A DNA stretch of 64,000 bases from Mongoliibacter ruber (GTDB lineage Bacteria; Bacteroidota; Bacteroidia; Cytophagales; Cyclobacteriaceae), in contig NZ_PVTR01000006.1 in the NCBI RefSeq assembly GCF_003003005.1, forward strand, positions 220,746 to 284,745, written 5' to 3'. The notes under the pieces are model-generated. The model saw nothing but the letters and a program-made list of their open reading frames with translations. It had not been told where the DNA came from and searched no databases. Positions 54,425-62,821 of the stretch are shown here, piece by piece. The position numbers and the translations under genes were made by a program. Position 1 is the first letter of the stretch. Every line of letters begins with the position of its first letter.

Positions 54425-55171
54425 ATGAAAAGACTTCTTTTTACAATTACTTTGTCTATTTTGGCATTTACAGTTAAGGGCCAAAGCATGTTTGGTTTAC
54501 CAGCCATAGATGGCCCTTATATGGACAGGGGGTTTAATCTATTCTTGGTCTTGCCATCATTTATGACTTCCTCCCATAGTAATATCAACCGACTTTTGGT
54601 TGAAAACGGTTATCCTTACATCCCAAGAGGCAGCCTAAATTATGGATTGGGAATGAGCTATAGATGGAATAGGATTGAGCCTAGCTTTGATTTTGCGATT
54701 GGAAATCAACTGAGAAGCAATCCAGCTCTGGGTTCAGAATTACTCAGAAGGCCAATCAATTTCAACTTGAATCTGAATTACATATTGTTCAGATGGGATT
54801 ATATGACAATTGGGCCATTTGTTGGACTTGGTTTGACAGAAACCAATTTAATTCTCTCCAAACCATCTACAGATAATGATTTCGGTTCTATACTGGCCAA
54901 CCCAAGTACCACAGTGAACATCAATCATGTTTCAGACGGGTTATTGGCCGGTTTTTCGGTGGCTGTTCAAGGGCTCAAACAAGAAGCTACTGGCATATTC
55001 AGATTAAAATTTGCTTATAGGATACCTTTCAATGAAGGTTATACTTGGGAATCAAATTTCTCCAACTTTAGCAGAACTCCTTTGGACAATTTCCCTTACT
55101 TCTTTATCCAGTTTGAAATGGGAGTAGGTGGCAATTGGAAAAAGGGTGATCCATGGATGGATAGGTATTGA
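54425..55171 (+). CDS. Exported protein, probable outer-membrane barrel
   Basis: 248 residues with a signal peptide ending TVKGQ. Mature sequence has alternating aromatic strands (LNYGLGMSYRWNRIEPSFDFAIGN, INFNLNLNYILFRWDYMTIGPFVGLGL, IFRLKFAYRIPF, YFFIQFEMGVGG) suggesting a barrel. No named family recognised. Single gene followed by a repeat-rich gap. Confidence 0.6.
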   Translation: MKRLLFTITLSILAFTVKGQSMFGLPAIDGPYMDRGFNLFLVLPSFMTSSHSNINRLLVENGYPYIPRGSLNYGLGMSYRWNRIEPSFDFAIGNQLRSNPALGSELLRRPINFNLNLNYILFRWDYMTIGPFVGLGLTETNLILSKPSTDNDFGSILANPSTTVNINHVSDGLLAGFSVAVQGLKQEATGIFRLKFAYRIPFNEGYTWESNFSNFSRTPLDNFPYFFIQFEMGVGGNWKKGDPWMDRY

Positions 55172-55546
55172 ATGAATTCAACTAAGGGAAAGCACAGGTT
55201 AATTATAGCCTGCGCTTTCTTTTTTACAGATACCTTACACCACAGGATAATCAATCCCCGATATTTTTTGATATTCAAAATTCCAAAAATGCGGAATGAG
55301 TATTTTGGTATAGATAGAAAGATATTGATGGATACCAAAATGATATTGGTGGATATTAAAAAAGATATTGATAGATACTAAATGATACTAGTGGATACCT
55401 GGCCTCTGGGAGGCAGGTAAAATAACCCTAGAATCAATCATAACACCCAAGATCTAGAACCAACCTGCCAAAAGATGGCAGGCAGGTATCAATGAATATC
55501 TAATATTCACCAATATCAATACCAATAATATGTATCTTAGAGAATC
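55172..55546. repeat. Degenerate GATATTGRTRGATAY repeats and a GGCAGG hairpin
   Basis: Four units about 20-22 bp apart at 55319-55395 (GATATTGATGGATAC, GATATTGGTGGATAT, GATATTGATAGATAC, GATACTAGTGGATAC), related to the core of family A. At 55456-55480 CCTGCCAAAAGATGGCAGG forms a hairpin. No gene. Confidence 0.7.
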
Positions 55547-56302
55547 ATGAATTTCAATAAAAATATAGGATTATTCATCCCCTGCTACGTCGACCAATTC
55601 TACCCCAAGGTAGCCATTGCCACCATGGAACTTCTGGAAAAATTGGGTTGCAAAGTCACCTACCCCATGGCACAGACTTGCTGTGGGCAGCCCATGGCGA
55701 ATGCAGGATACGAAAGGGGAACCGTCGGGACAACGAAACACTTTTTGGAAACCTTCCGCGATTTTGACTACGTCGTGGCACCATCGGGAAGTTGTGTACT
55801 GCACATCAAGGAACATGTCCCTGCCGTACCTGGAATGGAAAAGGAACAAAAGGCCATTCAGGATAAAACCTTTGAGTTGACGGAGTTTTTGACGGATGTG
55901 CTCAAAGTGGAAAACATCAAAGGTTCCTTCCCACATAAAGTTGGTTTCCACTCCTCCTGTCACGGCCACCGGGGGTTGCGCTTGGGGTCCTGTTCAGAAC
56001 GTAACGAGCCATTTTTTAGCAAAGGCAAACAACTTTTGGAGCAGTTGGAGGGTTTGGAATGGGTGGAACTGACCCGGAAAGACGAATGCTGCGGATTTGG
56101 GGGGACTTTCGCAGTCACCGAAGAAGCACTTTCTGTACAGATGGGAAAAGACCGATTGGAAGACCATTTAGTCCATGGCGTAGAAGTTCTGACAGGCGGA
56201 GACATGTCATGCATCATGCACCTGGAAGGAATCGCTCGTAGAAACAAACATCCACTACAATTCAAACACATCGCAGAAATACTAAATGAAGCTATCTCAT
56301 GA
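55547..56302 (+). CDS. lutA: Lactate utilization protein LutA (Fe-S)
   Basis: 251 residues. Two CCG (DUF224) domains: TCCGQPMANAGYE (about residue 44) and ECCGFGGTFAVTEE (about 182), each with an upstream Cys-containing segment (IPCYVDQFYP, GFHSSCHG). These bind iron-sulfur clusters in the family. Together with LutB and LutC it oxidises L-lactate to pyruvate. Overlaps lutB by 4 bases. A repeat-rich region lies upstream; no regulator gene adjoins. Confidence 0.93.
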   Translation: MNFNKNIGLFIPCYVDQFYPKVAIATMELLEKLGCKVTYPMAQTCCGQPMANAGYERGTVGTTKHFLETFRDFDYVVAPSGSCVLHIKEHVPAVPGMEKEQKAIQDKTFELTEFLTDVLKVENIKGSFPHKVGFHSSCHGHRGLRLGSCSERNEPFFSKGKQLLEQLEGLEWVELTRKDECCGFGGTFAVTEEALSVQMGKDRLEDHLVHGVEVLTGGDMSCIMHLEGIARRNKHPLQFKHIAEILNEAIS

Positions 56303-57657
56303 GCCACCCTGCCAAAGCATCGGAATTTTTGGAAGACAGTGCCAAATCCAAATGGCATGATGAGACGCTATGGTTTGTCCGGGACAAGCGTGACACCATC
56401 AGCAAGAGCATTCCCGAATGGGAGCAGTTGAGGGAGCTTGCTTCCCAAATCAAAGACAATGTGCTGTCCAATTTGGACAGTTACCTTGTTGAATTTGAAA
56501 AAAAGGCCAAAGCCAACAACATCCATATACATTGGGCCAAAGATGCGGAAGAACATAATCAAATTGTCCTAAGCATCCTGCAACAACACCGTTGCAAGGC
56601 CATCGTCAAAAGCAAATCCATCCTGACAGAAGAATGCCATCTCAATCCTTTTTTGGAAGAAAATGGCGTAGAGGTAGTGGACACAGACCTGGGTGAGCGC
56701 ATTGTGCAATTCCTTAACCAACCACCTAGCCATATTGTCCTTCCAGCCATTCATCTGAAGAAAAGGGATATATCAGAGATTTTCCACGAAAAGCTACAAA
56801 CCGAAAAAGGCAACGAAGACCCCACTTACCTCACCCATGCTGCAAGGGTTCATCTCAGGGAAAAATTCCTTGGAGCGAAAGTCGCCATTACAGGGGTCAA
56901 TTTCGGTGTGGCAGAAACAGGAGAATTTGTGGTCTGCACCAATGAAGGCAATGCCGATATGGGTGTTCATTTGGCTGACGTTCATATTGCCTGCATGGGC
57001 ATAGAAAAAATCATCCCCAGAAGAAAAGACCTTGGGGTTTTTCTTCGCCTATTGGCACGATCCGCCACAGGTCAACCCATTACCAATTACAATTCACATT
57101 TCCGCTCCCCAGCACAAGGCAAGCAAATCCATATTGTCTTGTTGGACAATGGTCGAACCACTCAATTGGGACGTGAAAAATTCAAAAACTCATTGAAATG
57201 CATACGTTGTGGAGCCTGCATGAATACCTGTCCTATATATCGTAGAAGCGGAGGCTACAGCTATGGTTCAGTGGTACCCGGCCCGATAGGCTCCATCCTA
57301 TCTCCGGGATTAGATTTGAAAAAACACAGTTCGCTCCCATTTGCCTCCACCCTTTGCGGATCTTGTACTGATGTCTGTCCGGTCAAGATCAACATCCACG
57401 AGCAACTCTATGAATGGAGGCAGGAAATCACAAAGGACCAGGGTACCAATGCCAAAAGTATTTCCATGAAAATTGCCAATGGTATTTTTGCTGTTCCATT
57501 CGCTTACAAAGTTAGCGGTGCCATTATGCGGGGAGCCTTGAAAATCCTCCCTGACAGCATTACCTATTCGGGATTGAACACTTGGGGCAAGCAGCGTGAT
57601 CTGCCCGAAACACCAAAAGAAACATTTAAAGAATGGTATAAAAAGAACAGGTCATGA
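56299..57657 (+). CDS. lutB: Lactate utilization iron-sulfur protein LutB
   Basis: 452 residues. N-terminal LUD domain (VAITGVNFGVAETGEFVVCTNEGNADMG) and a ferredoxin-like pair of 4Fe-4S motifs, CIRCGACMNTCPIY (about residue 300) and CGSCTDVCPVKI (about 353). Cytoplasmic. Forms the lactate-oxidising complex with LutA and LutC. Overlaps both neighbours by 4 bases, so translation is coupled through the operon. Confidence 0.94.
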   Translation: MSHPAKASEFLEDSAKSKWHDETLWFVRDKRDTISKSIPEWEQLRELASQIKDNVLSNLDSYLVEFEKKAKANNIHIHWAKDAEEHNQIVLSILQQHRCKAIVKSKSILTEECHLNPFLEENGVEVVDTDLGERIVQFLNQPPSHIVLPAIHLKKRDISEIFHEKLQTEKGNEDPTYLTHAARVHLREKFLGAKVAITGVNFGVAETGEFVVCTNEGNADMGVHLADVHIACMGIEKIIPRRKDLGVFLRLLARSATGQPITNYNSHFRSPAQGKQIHIVLLDNGRTTQLGREKFKNSLKCIRCGACMNTCPIYRRSGGYSYGSVVPGPIGSILSPGLDLKKHSSLPFASTLCGSCTDVCPVKINIHEQLYEWRQEITKDQGTNAKSISMKIANGIFAVPFAYKVSGAIMRGALKILPDSITYSGLNTWGKQRDLPETPKETFKEWYKKNRS

Positions 57658-58220
57658 GTAGTAGAGATAGTATTTTAGCAAAAATAAAAGCCATTCCAAC
57701 TGAAAAAAAACCATTGCCTGAAATCCCTGATTTTGAATTGAATATCAATTTAAAAGAGGCCTTTATTCAATCCATAAAAGGAAATAAAGGAGAGGTGATC
57801 GATCAAGCTCAACTGAATGAGTTTCTGGAAATCAACCGATTTACCAAAATCATTGATCTTTCCAAATCCTTTCAGGACTTAGGCACATTGGATTTACCAC
57901 AAGATGCCCATGATTTGGCAGACGTGGAAGTGGCCATTATCAAAGGACAATTTGGAGTAGCGGAGAACGGTGCGATTTGGCTGACCGATGAAAATATGGG
58001 GTTAAGGGCATTGCCATTTATCACAGAGCACTTGGTGATAGTCTTGGACGAAAAATCTCTCGTGGACAATATGCATGCCGCCTACTACAAAATCGGAAAC
58101 CAACCATCCGGGTTTGGGCTGTTTCTTGCCGGCCCTTCCAAAACCGCAGATATCGAGCAATCCTTGGTGATTGGAGCGCATGGGGCGAAGAGTTTACAGG
58201 TAGTTTTGACCAACCTTTGA
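57654..58220 (+). CDS. lutC: Lactate utilization protein LutC (LUD domain)
   Basis: 188 residues. LUD/YkgG domain: VEVAIIKGQFGVAENGAIWLTDENMG, LVIVLDEKSLVDNMHAAY and FGLFLAGPSKTADIEQSLVIGAHGAKSLQVVL. Last gene of lutABC. No lactate permease is adjacent. The stop codon sits at the edge of a repeat hairpin that may also terminate transcription. Confidence 0.92.
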   Translation: MSSRDSILAKIKAIPTEKKPLPEIPDFELNINLKEAFIQSIKGNKGEVIDQAQLNEFLEINRFTKIIDLSKSFQDLGTLDLPQDAHDLADVEVAIIKGQFGVAENGAIWLTDENMGLRALPFITEHLVIVLDEKSLVDNMHAAYYKIGNQPSGFGLFLAGPSKTADIEQSLVIGAHGAKSLQVVLTNL

Positions 58221-58482
58221 GGTCTTTTCAAACCTCGAAGATTCTGTTTTTTTCACGCAGCGAGCGCCAAGAGGTTCGCAACGATCACAACGAGGGATAT
58301 ACTTTAAATGCGGATTTATTTTTTTCGCTGCGAGCGCTGCGTTTATCGTTGCGTCCGTTGCGTGAAACCTTTACTTATTTCACTTTTAGGCCTTCGGGGT
58401 TCTGAACTCCAACTATCGGGGCTCAAAGGTCAGGTGGCTGCCAACCTTTGAGGTTTTTTTCAAACCTCGAAGTTTTTGATTT
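58209..58482. repeat. Paired hairpin repeats around a composite intergenic element
   Basis: CCAACCTTTGAGGTCTTTTC with AAACCTCGAAG (58209-58240) and again CCAACCTTTGAGG with AAACCTCGAAG (58440-58473). Between them are imperfect inverted arms CACGCAGCGAGCGCCAAGAG (near 58254) and CGTTGCGTCCGTTGCGTGAA (near 58348). The first hairpin can act as the lutABC terminator. Confidence 0.75.
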
Positions 58483-58571
58483 TAATTTGGCCGGAAAGAT
58501 TGCTGGAGATATGCTCCGCGATATCGAAGTAAAACGGAGATCCCGAAAGCGAAGCGATTCGGGATAAATTG

Positions 58572-58593
58572 ATATATGCTTTCGGCGATATAA
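58572..58593. repeat. Palindromic short repeat (inverted copy of 26404-26458 unit)
   Basis: ATATGCTTTCGGCGATATAA; preceded by a GATCCCGAAAGCGAAGCGAT / GGGATAAATTGATATATG piece shared with 49616-49675. Confidence 0.65.
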
Positions 58594-58624
58594 TATCCAG
58601 CATCATGGCAGGTTTCTCATAGGT

Positions 58625-58685
58625 TCAATTCAACCGATTCAAATTGATGGAGTTCCTGAACCTGTCCAGGTCCTGTGACCGCTTT
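58625..58685 (+). repeat. 61-bp exact direct repeat, left copy
   Basis: Identical to 61159-61219, where it codes (on the minus strand) for residues about 41-61 of the DUF1579-like protein. Here it forms the 5' end of the S41 reading frame, in antisense to its origin. Confidence 0.95.
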
Positions 58686-59969
58686 TCCAAATTTTGGCAA
58701 GAAGCAAATTACAACTTCGTCTATTTAAACAAGATTGACAGGACTGAATGGGACAACCTATATAGAAAGCTCATCCTAGAAGTACAGGAAACTGAAAATG
58801 ATTATGAATATTACCGTCTGCTTCAAAGATTCTGCTCATTTTTAAAAGATGGACACACCAATGTGTATTTTCCACGAAACATTTCCGAAAACATATCATC
58901 AACAGAATTTGGAGAGTTCAACATCCAACTTTCGAATATCGAAGGAAAAGCTATTGTAACGGGAGTCAATAAAGGAAAGAAAGAGGAGATACCCATTGGT
59001 TCTGAGATTGTCAAAGTGAATGGCCTAAAAACCAGAGTGTACTTAACAGAAAAAGTCATCCCCAATATTTCCTCATCTACTGAGCATATTTTGGAAGATT
59101 GGGGGACCCAATATCTTCTTGAAGGCTATATGGGTACTAGGTATGAGATAGAATTTTTACTTCTTGATCAAAAAGTCAAAAACGTGACATTAACCATAGA
59201 AAAATCTGAAGAAGAAATTTTCCCAACCAAATTCAGAAGAGATCCTTTTGAATTAAAGTGGATAGATAAGGATATTGCCTACATTGCTTTAAACACTTTT
59301 TCTACATGGGAAACATCCGGTGCTTTTTACGAAAACAGCACTGAGCTCCAAAAAGCAAAAAAACTGATAATTGATTTAAGAGAAAATGGAGGAGGCGACA
59401 CACCTATCGGATTGGTGATTTTCCAATCTTTGACCAATGACACCTTGATGTACGGGTCCAAAAGTTTCAGTAGAAAACATATTCCGACATTCAAAGCCTG
59501 GGGCAGGTACTTAAATGAAAATGCAATTCAAGGGAGTCCGGATGCAAAGAAGAATTATTTTGCATTTAAAGACAAGTTATTTTATGAATTCCCTTACTAT
59601 CCGGACACCGTAAGTAAGGAGGATCAAAATCTCCTTAAAAATCAAAGGATTGTAGTGCCTACAGTGATTTTGATTGGTCACAATATCGCATCGGCGGCAG
59701 AGGATTTCTTGATTTTTGCAGATAAACAGAGCCACATGACCAAAATTGGAGAACCAACTTTCGGCAGCACTGGACAACCCTATTCTTTTGAATTGCCCGG
59801 AGGCGGGTCCTGTAGAATATGTACCAAGGAGGATACCTATCCGGATGGAAGAGAGTTTGTTGGAATTGGGATCCAGCCTGATATATTGGTAAGTAAATCC
59901 TTAGAGGATTACCTGACTGATAAAGATCCTGTTATGGAAAAAGCAATAGAATTTTTAAAGTCTAAATGA
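58647..59969 (+). pseudogene. S41 family peptidase with replaced 5' end (probably truncated)
   Basis: 440 residues as read from 58647. From FSKFWQEANYNFVYLNKI (about residue 14) the sequence is a normal S41 (tail-specific protease type) enzyme: the helical N-terminal part, a PDZ-like segment (IPIGSEIVKVNGLKT), KKLIIDLRENGGGDTPIGL, and IGHNIASAAEDFLIFADK with the catalytic Ser. The first 13 residues are read from the antisense of a neighbouring gene through a 61-bp repeat, and no signal peptide is present, although such enzymes act in the periplasm. The body shows no internal stop, so the event is recent or the protein is expressed without export. Its stop abuts the convergent HTH gene. Confidence 0.7.
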
Positions 59970-60260
59970 TCAACCCTTTTGAATGTAACTCTCAAGTGCT
60001 TTGACATAAGCTTCAAAAGCCTCAATCCCTTTTTTGGTGATTTTACAGGTAGTTAAAGGGTAATTATTTTTGAAACTTTTATTGACAATCAAATACCCCG
60101 CTTTTTTCAATTTTGTTACTTGAACGCTTAGATTGCCAGCTGTAGCATCGGTTTTCTCTTTGATGTAAGTGAATTCAGCCTCATTCCTATTCAATAGAAT
60201 AGACATGACCGCCAAGCGCAGCTGATTGTGCAATAAGGGATCAAGGTCTTTAAATTCCAT
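59970..60260 (-). CDS. Winged-helix transcriptional regulator (ArsR/MarR-like, HTH_34)
   Basis: 96 residues, a single winged helix: LDPLLHNQLRLAVMSILLNRNEAEFTYIKEKTDATAGNLSVQVTKLKKAGYLIVNKSF followed by a wing and a C-terminal helix for dimerisation. It belongs to the short wHTH group often paired with a membrane protein. Third gene of a tightly packed operon (starts at the base after the upstream stop). Likely controls its own operon. Confidence 0.82.
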   Translation of the reverse strand: MEFKDLDPLLHNQLRLAVMSILLNRNEAEFTYIKEKTDATAGNLSVQVTKLKKAGYLIVNKSFKNNYPLTTCKITKKGIEAFEAYVKALESYIQKG

Positions 60261-60830
60261 CTATTTTTTCTGCATCAAATGTGCTGGCAGTACAAAACTC
60301 ATGAAAACAGCTGCCACAAGCAAAATCAATTGAAATTGGAAAACCAGAAAAAAAGCAACCCCTCCAATAACCAAACTTATGAATCCGCCAATAATTAGCC
60401 ACTTATACTCCAAAGCTGTTCCTGTAGCAAATGCGGCTACTCCATACAAGATCATAAAAAATGGATAAACCGCATGCCAACCTATAGCAAAGCCTCCTGC
60501 TACCACACATAAAATCCCAAACAGCATACCTATCCAAATCCCTTTGAGAACCCTAGCTGCCCAACTCCGAGAAGAATTTCCGCTATGCTTTTGTCTCATG
60601 TAGCCGAAATTTACCAAGCCCAATACGGGCATCAAGAGCCATGAAACATATGGATGCTCAAATCCAACTATATACCCAAGCACATAATGTGATAATCCGG
60701 CAATGATCACTCCATAACCCCAAAGAAAATACAGAAACTTTTCTTCATAAACCTGGTACTTCGTTGCTTCGATCATAGACCGGATAAGCTGAATACTTTG
60801 GGATTCATTCCACTCTGATGACTGATTCAT
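60261..60830 (-). CDS. Multi-pass membrane protein of wHTH operon
   Basis: 189 residues. Short cytoplasmic N-terminus with IRSMIEATKYQVYEEKFLYFLWG, then five hydrophobic segments. Start overlaps the stop of the DUF1579-like gene (TAATG). Together with the wHTH gene this resembles HTH/membrane pairs common in Bacteroidota. Function unknown. Confidence 0.7.
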   Translation of the reverse strand: MNQSSEWNESQSIQLIRSMIEATKYQVYEEKFLYFLWGYGVIIAGLSHYVLGYIVGFEHPYVSWLLMPVLGLVNFGYMRQKHSGNSSRSWAARVLKGIWIGMLFGILCVVAGGFAIGWHAVYPFFMILYGVAAFATGTALEYKWLIIGGFISLVIGGVAFFLVFQFQLILLVAAVFMSFVLPAHLMQKK

Positions 60831-61342
60831 TATTTTTCAATTTTGGATAGTAACATTTCAAAACTTGGGTACCATACTTCCCCATTTGGAGAAAACTCTC
60901 CTGACTCGCTCCATCTACCTTTTTCATCAAGCTTTATAAAATAGCGGATTTTACCATTGGGTAATTCAAAACCCCACTCAAAAAACTTGTCGCCTTTTTC
61001 CTTAAAATAGGCTTTGGTTTTTTCGCCGGTAGCTAACCAACTCTGCATTTCATATTCTTGCTTTCCTTCATCAAATGTAACCAATCCCACCGCATTGAAA
61101 ACCATTTCATTTTCCTGATACCCTTTCCCTTCCATAAAAAGCATCTTTTCTCCCATTCTCAATTCAACCGATTCAAATTGATGGAGTTCCTGAACCTGTC
61201 CAGGTCCTGTGACCGCTTTGGCTTGGCCTTCCCATTCACCCAAAAGAAAATCAAGCTTTTTAATAGCCTCCTGCGAGGAAACTTGCCCAATGACCAGTGA
61301 AGAGATCATCAGCATAATTGAAGTTAAAATTGTTGCTTTCAT
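60830..61342 (-). CDS. Exported DUF1579-like protein
   Basis: 170 residues from the ATG at 61342, which begins a signal peptide (ending SLVIGQ); a longer frame adds an unlikely leader. LDFLLGEWEGQAKAVTGPG and KIRYFIKLDEKGRWSESGEF resemble the lipocalin-like DUF1579 fold. Residues about 41-61 are encoded by the right copy of the 61-bp repeat. First gene of a three-gene operon with the membrane and wHTH genes. Confidence 0.72.
   Translation of the reverse strand: MKATILTSIMLMISSLVIGQVSSQEAIKKLDFLLGEWEGQAKAVTGPGQVQELHQFESVELRMGEKMLFMEGKGYQENEMVFNAVGLVTFDEGKQEYEMQSWLATGEKTKAYFKEKGDKFFEWGFELPNGKIRYFIKLDEKGRWSESGEFSPNGEVWYPSFEMLLSKIEK
61159..61219 (+). repeat. 61-bp exact direct repeat, right copy (inside the DUF1579-like gene)
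   Basis: Identical to 58625-58685. Coding here (KAVTGPGQVQELHQFESVEL), so this is the original copy. Confidence 0.95.
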
Positions 61343-61474
61343 ATCTATAAAGTAGTTTATTTTATAAACCAAATATAAATGAATTTGAGAATTAAAAAAA
61401 TATTGCTGATTATTTTCCATGAGGTTAAGAACCGAAGTCACCTTTAAATTTGAATCTTAATTTTTATTTATGCC

Positions 61475-61523
61475 CGGTTTCATACCAGTAGAATCAATAA
61501 AACAGAATACCCTGTGATTTCGA
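61475..61523 (+). repeat. Partial family A repeat
   Basis: GGTTTCATACCAGTAGAATC and CCTGTGATTTCGAA match the first part of copies 1 and 2, then the similarity stops at a new hairpin. Confidence 0.65.
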
Positions 61524-61546
61524 AAAGACTTGAGGTCTTTTCGAAA
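61518..61546. terminator. Perfect 12-bp hairpin upstream of the Rrf2 gene
   Basis: TTTCGAAAAGAC / GTCTTTTCGAAA with a TTGAG loop. It may end transcription entering from upstream, or be a repeat end. No strong T tail. Confidence 0.55.
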
Positions 61547-61561
61547 ATTAAATAAAGATAT

Positions 61562-61593
61562 TTTTGTCCTTAATTATATAAAGGATATATTTG
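61562..61593 (+). promoter_or_regulatory. Promoter and likely operator of the Rrf2-RIC operon
   Basis: TTTTG (61562-61566), 19 nt, then TATATTTG (61586-61593) match the Bacteroidota TTTG-N19-TAnnTTTG consensus. Both boxes lie in near-identical 12-mers, GATATTTTTGTC (61557) and GATATATTTGTC (61584), a spacing that would let a repressor cover the promoter. A weaker version (GATAATTAAGTC, 62068) precedes the RIC gene. Confidence 0.7.
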
Positions 61594-61614
61594 TCTTCTA
61601 TTATAAAAACAGAC

Positions 61615-62046
61615 ATGTTCTCTAAAGCCTGCAAATATGCCATCAATGCGATGATCTATATCGCCTCCCTCCCAAAAGGAAATCAACGGGCGGGACTAAA
61701 GGACATTGCAACTGCCATCAACTCTCCTGAGGCCTTTACAGCAAAAATCCTTCAGTCATTGGTCAAGGATGATTTGCTCAATTCAGTAAAAGGGCCTCAT
61801 GGTGGATTTGCCATCTGTGGTAATCCATCCGAGATCTACCTGGCCCAACTAGTCGAGAGCATTGATGGTAACATCTTATTAACAGGCTGCGCATTAGGCT
61901 TGAAAAAATGCTCCGAAGACCATCCATGTCCCGTTCATTATAAATTCAAGGCCATAAGGGAACATCTCGCAGGAATGCTACTTACTACAAGTCTTTCAGA
62001 CGTTGCAGACAGGGTAAATACAGGGATAAGCTTTTTAAAGCACTAA
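61615..62046 (+). CDS. Rrf2 family regulator (NsrR/IscR-like)
   Basis: 143 residues from the ATG at 61615, placed 21 bp after the -7 box. Rrf2 winged helix (FSKACKYAINAMIYIASLP, AGLKDIATAINSPEAFTAKILQSLVKDDLLNSVKGPHGGFAI). The cluster-binding loop has three Cys at 92, 99 and 105 (GCALGLKKCSEDHPC), as in NsrR-type regulators that hold an NO-sensitive iron-sulfur cluster. It is 48 bp upstream of the RIC gene, a classical NsrR target. Likely an autorepressor that is released by nitric oxide. Confidence 0.87.
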   Translation: MFSKACKYAINAMIYIASLPKGNQRAGLKDIATAINSPEAFTAKILQSLVKDDLLNSVKGPHGGFAICGNPSEIYLAQLVESIDGNILLTGCALGLKKCSEDHPCPVHYKFKAIREHLAGMLLTTSLSDVADRVNTGISFLKH

Positions 62047-62094
62047 AAAAAATTTGAATTAATAAAAGATAATTAAGTCTTAAATAAACAAATC

Positions 62095-62817
62095 ATGGAA
62101 ACCATAGCAAAGAGAAAAGTGGGCGGAATAGTGGCCGAAAACTTCAGAACCGCTAAAGTATTTACGGAGTACGGTATAGACTTCTGCTGCAAAGGCGGAA
62201 TCAGCTTAGAAGCAGCTTGTGAAAAACACGGGGTCTCAATAGACAAGCTTATCAAGGACCTGAATGAAGTGGCAGTTCTGGCTGAGTCAGTCAAATACAC
62301 AGACATGGGTATGAGTGAATTAATTGACCATATTGTAAATACACACCATGCTTTTGTAGAAAAAAGCATTCCAACACTTAAGTCCTATTTGCTAAAACTT
62401 GCTGAAGTTCATGGTGACCGCCACCCCGAACTGCTTAAAATAAGAGACCTTTTTTTGGAGGCATCAGATGGCCTGACCGCTCATATGAAAAAAGAAGAGC
62501 TTATTCTATTTCCTTTTATCAAGGCAATGCAGGCCGCAGATGATAATGGGTTCCCTCTCTCACAACCTCATTTTGGCCATATAGACAATCCTATCAGCAT
62601 GATGGAACATGAGCATGATACTGAAGGAGAAAGATTCAGGCAGATGTCCGAATTGAGCAATGCCTACACTACTCCTACGGATGGCTGTCAGACATACCGA
62701 GTGGCATTTGCGATGCTTTCGGAATTTGAGGAAGATTTACACACACATATCCATTTGGAAAATAACATCCTCTTCCCGAAAGCTAAGGAATTGTACAACA
62801 GCATGAATAACCGTTAA
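62095..62817 (+). CDS. ric: Iron-sulfur cluster repair di-iron protein RIC (ScdA/YtfE)
   Basis: 240 residues. N-terminal ScdA/DUF542 domain with the hallmark IDFCCKGG (Cys30-31) and a hemerythrin-like di-iron domain with spaced His (VNTHHAF, VHGDRHPEL, AHMKKEELILFPF, MMEHEHD, HTHIHLENNILFPKA). Known role: repair of iron-sulfur clusters damaged by NO or oxidants. Co-transcribed with the Rrf2 regulator, and 4 bp before the following membrane gene. Confidence 0.93.
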   Translation: METIAKRKVGGIVAENFRTAKVFTEYGIDFCCKGGISLEAACEKHGVSIDKLIKDLNEVAVLAESVKYTDMGMSELIDHIVNTHHAFVEKSIPTLKSYLLKLAEVHGDRHPELLKIRDLFLEASDGLTAHMKKEELILFPFIKAMQAADDNGFPLSQPHFGHIDNPISMMEHEHDTEGERFRQMSELSNAYTTPTDGCQTYRVAFAMLSEFEEDLHTHIHLENNILFPKAKELYNSMNNR

Positions 62818-62821
62818 ATTG

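Noticed and set aside
58625-61219. Direct repeats as att sites of a mobile element
   Set aside because: No integrase or transposase between them, and one copy is an internal coding segment of an ordinary gene.
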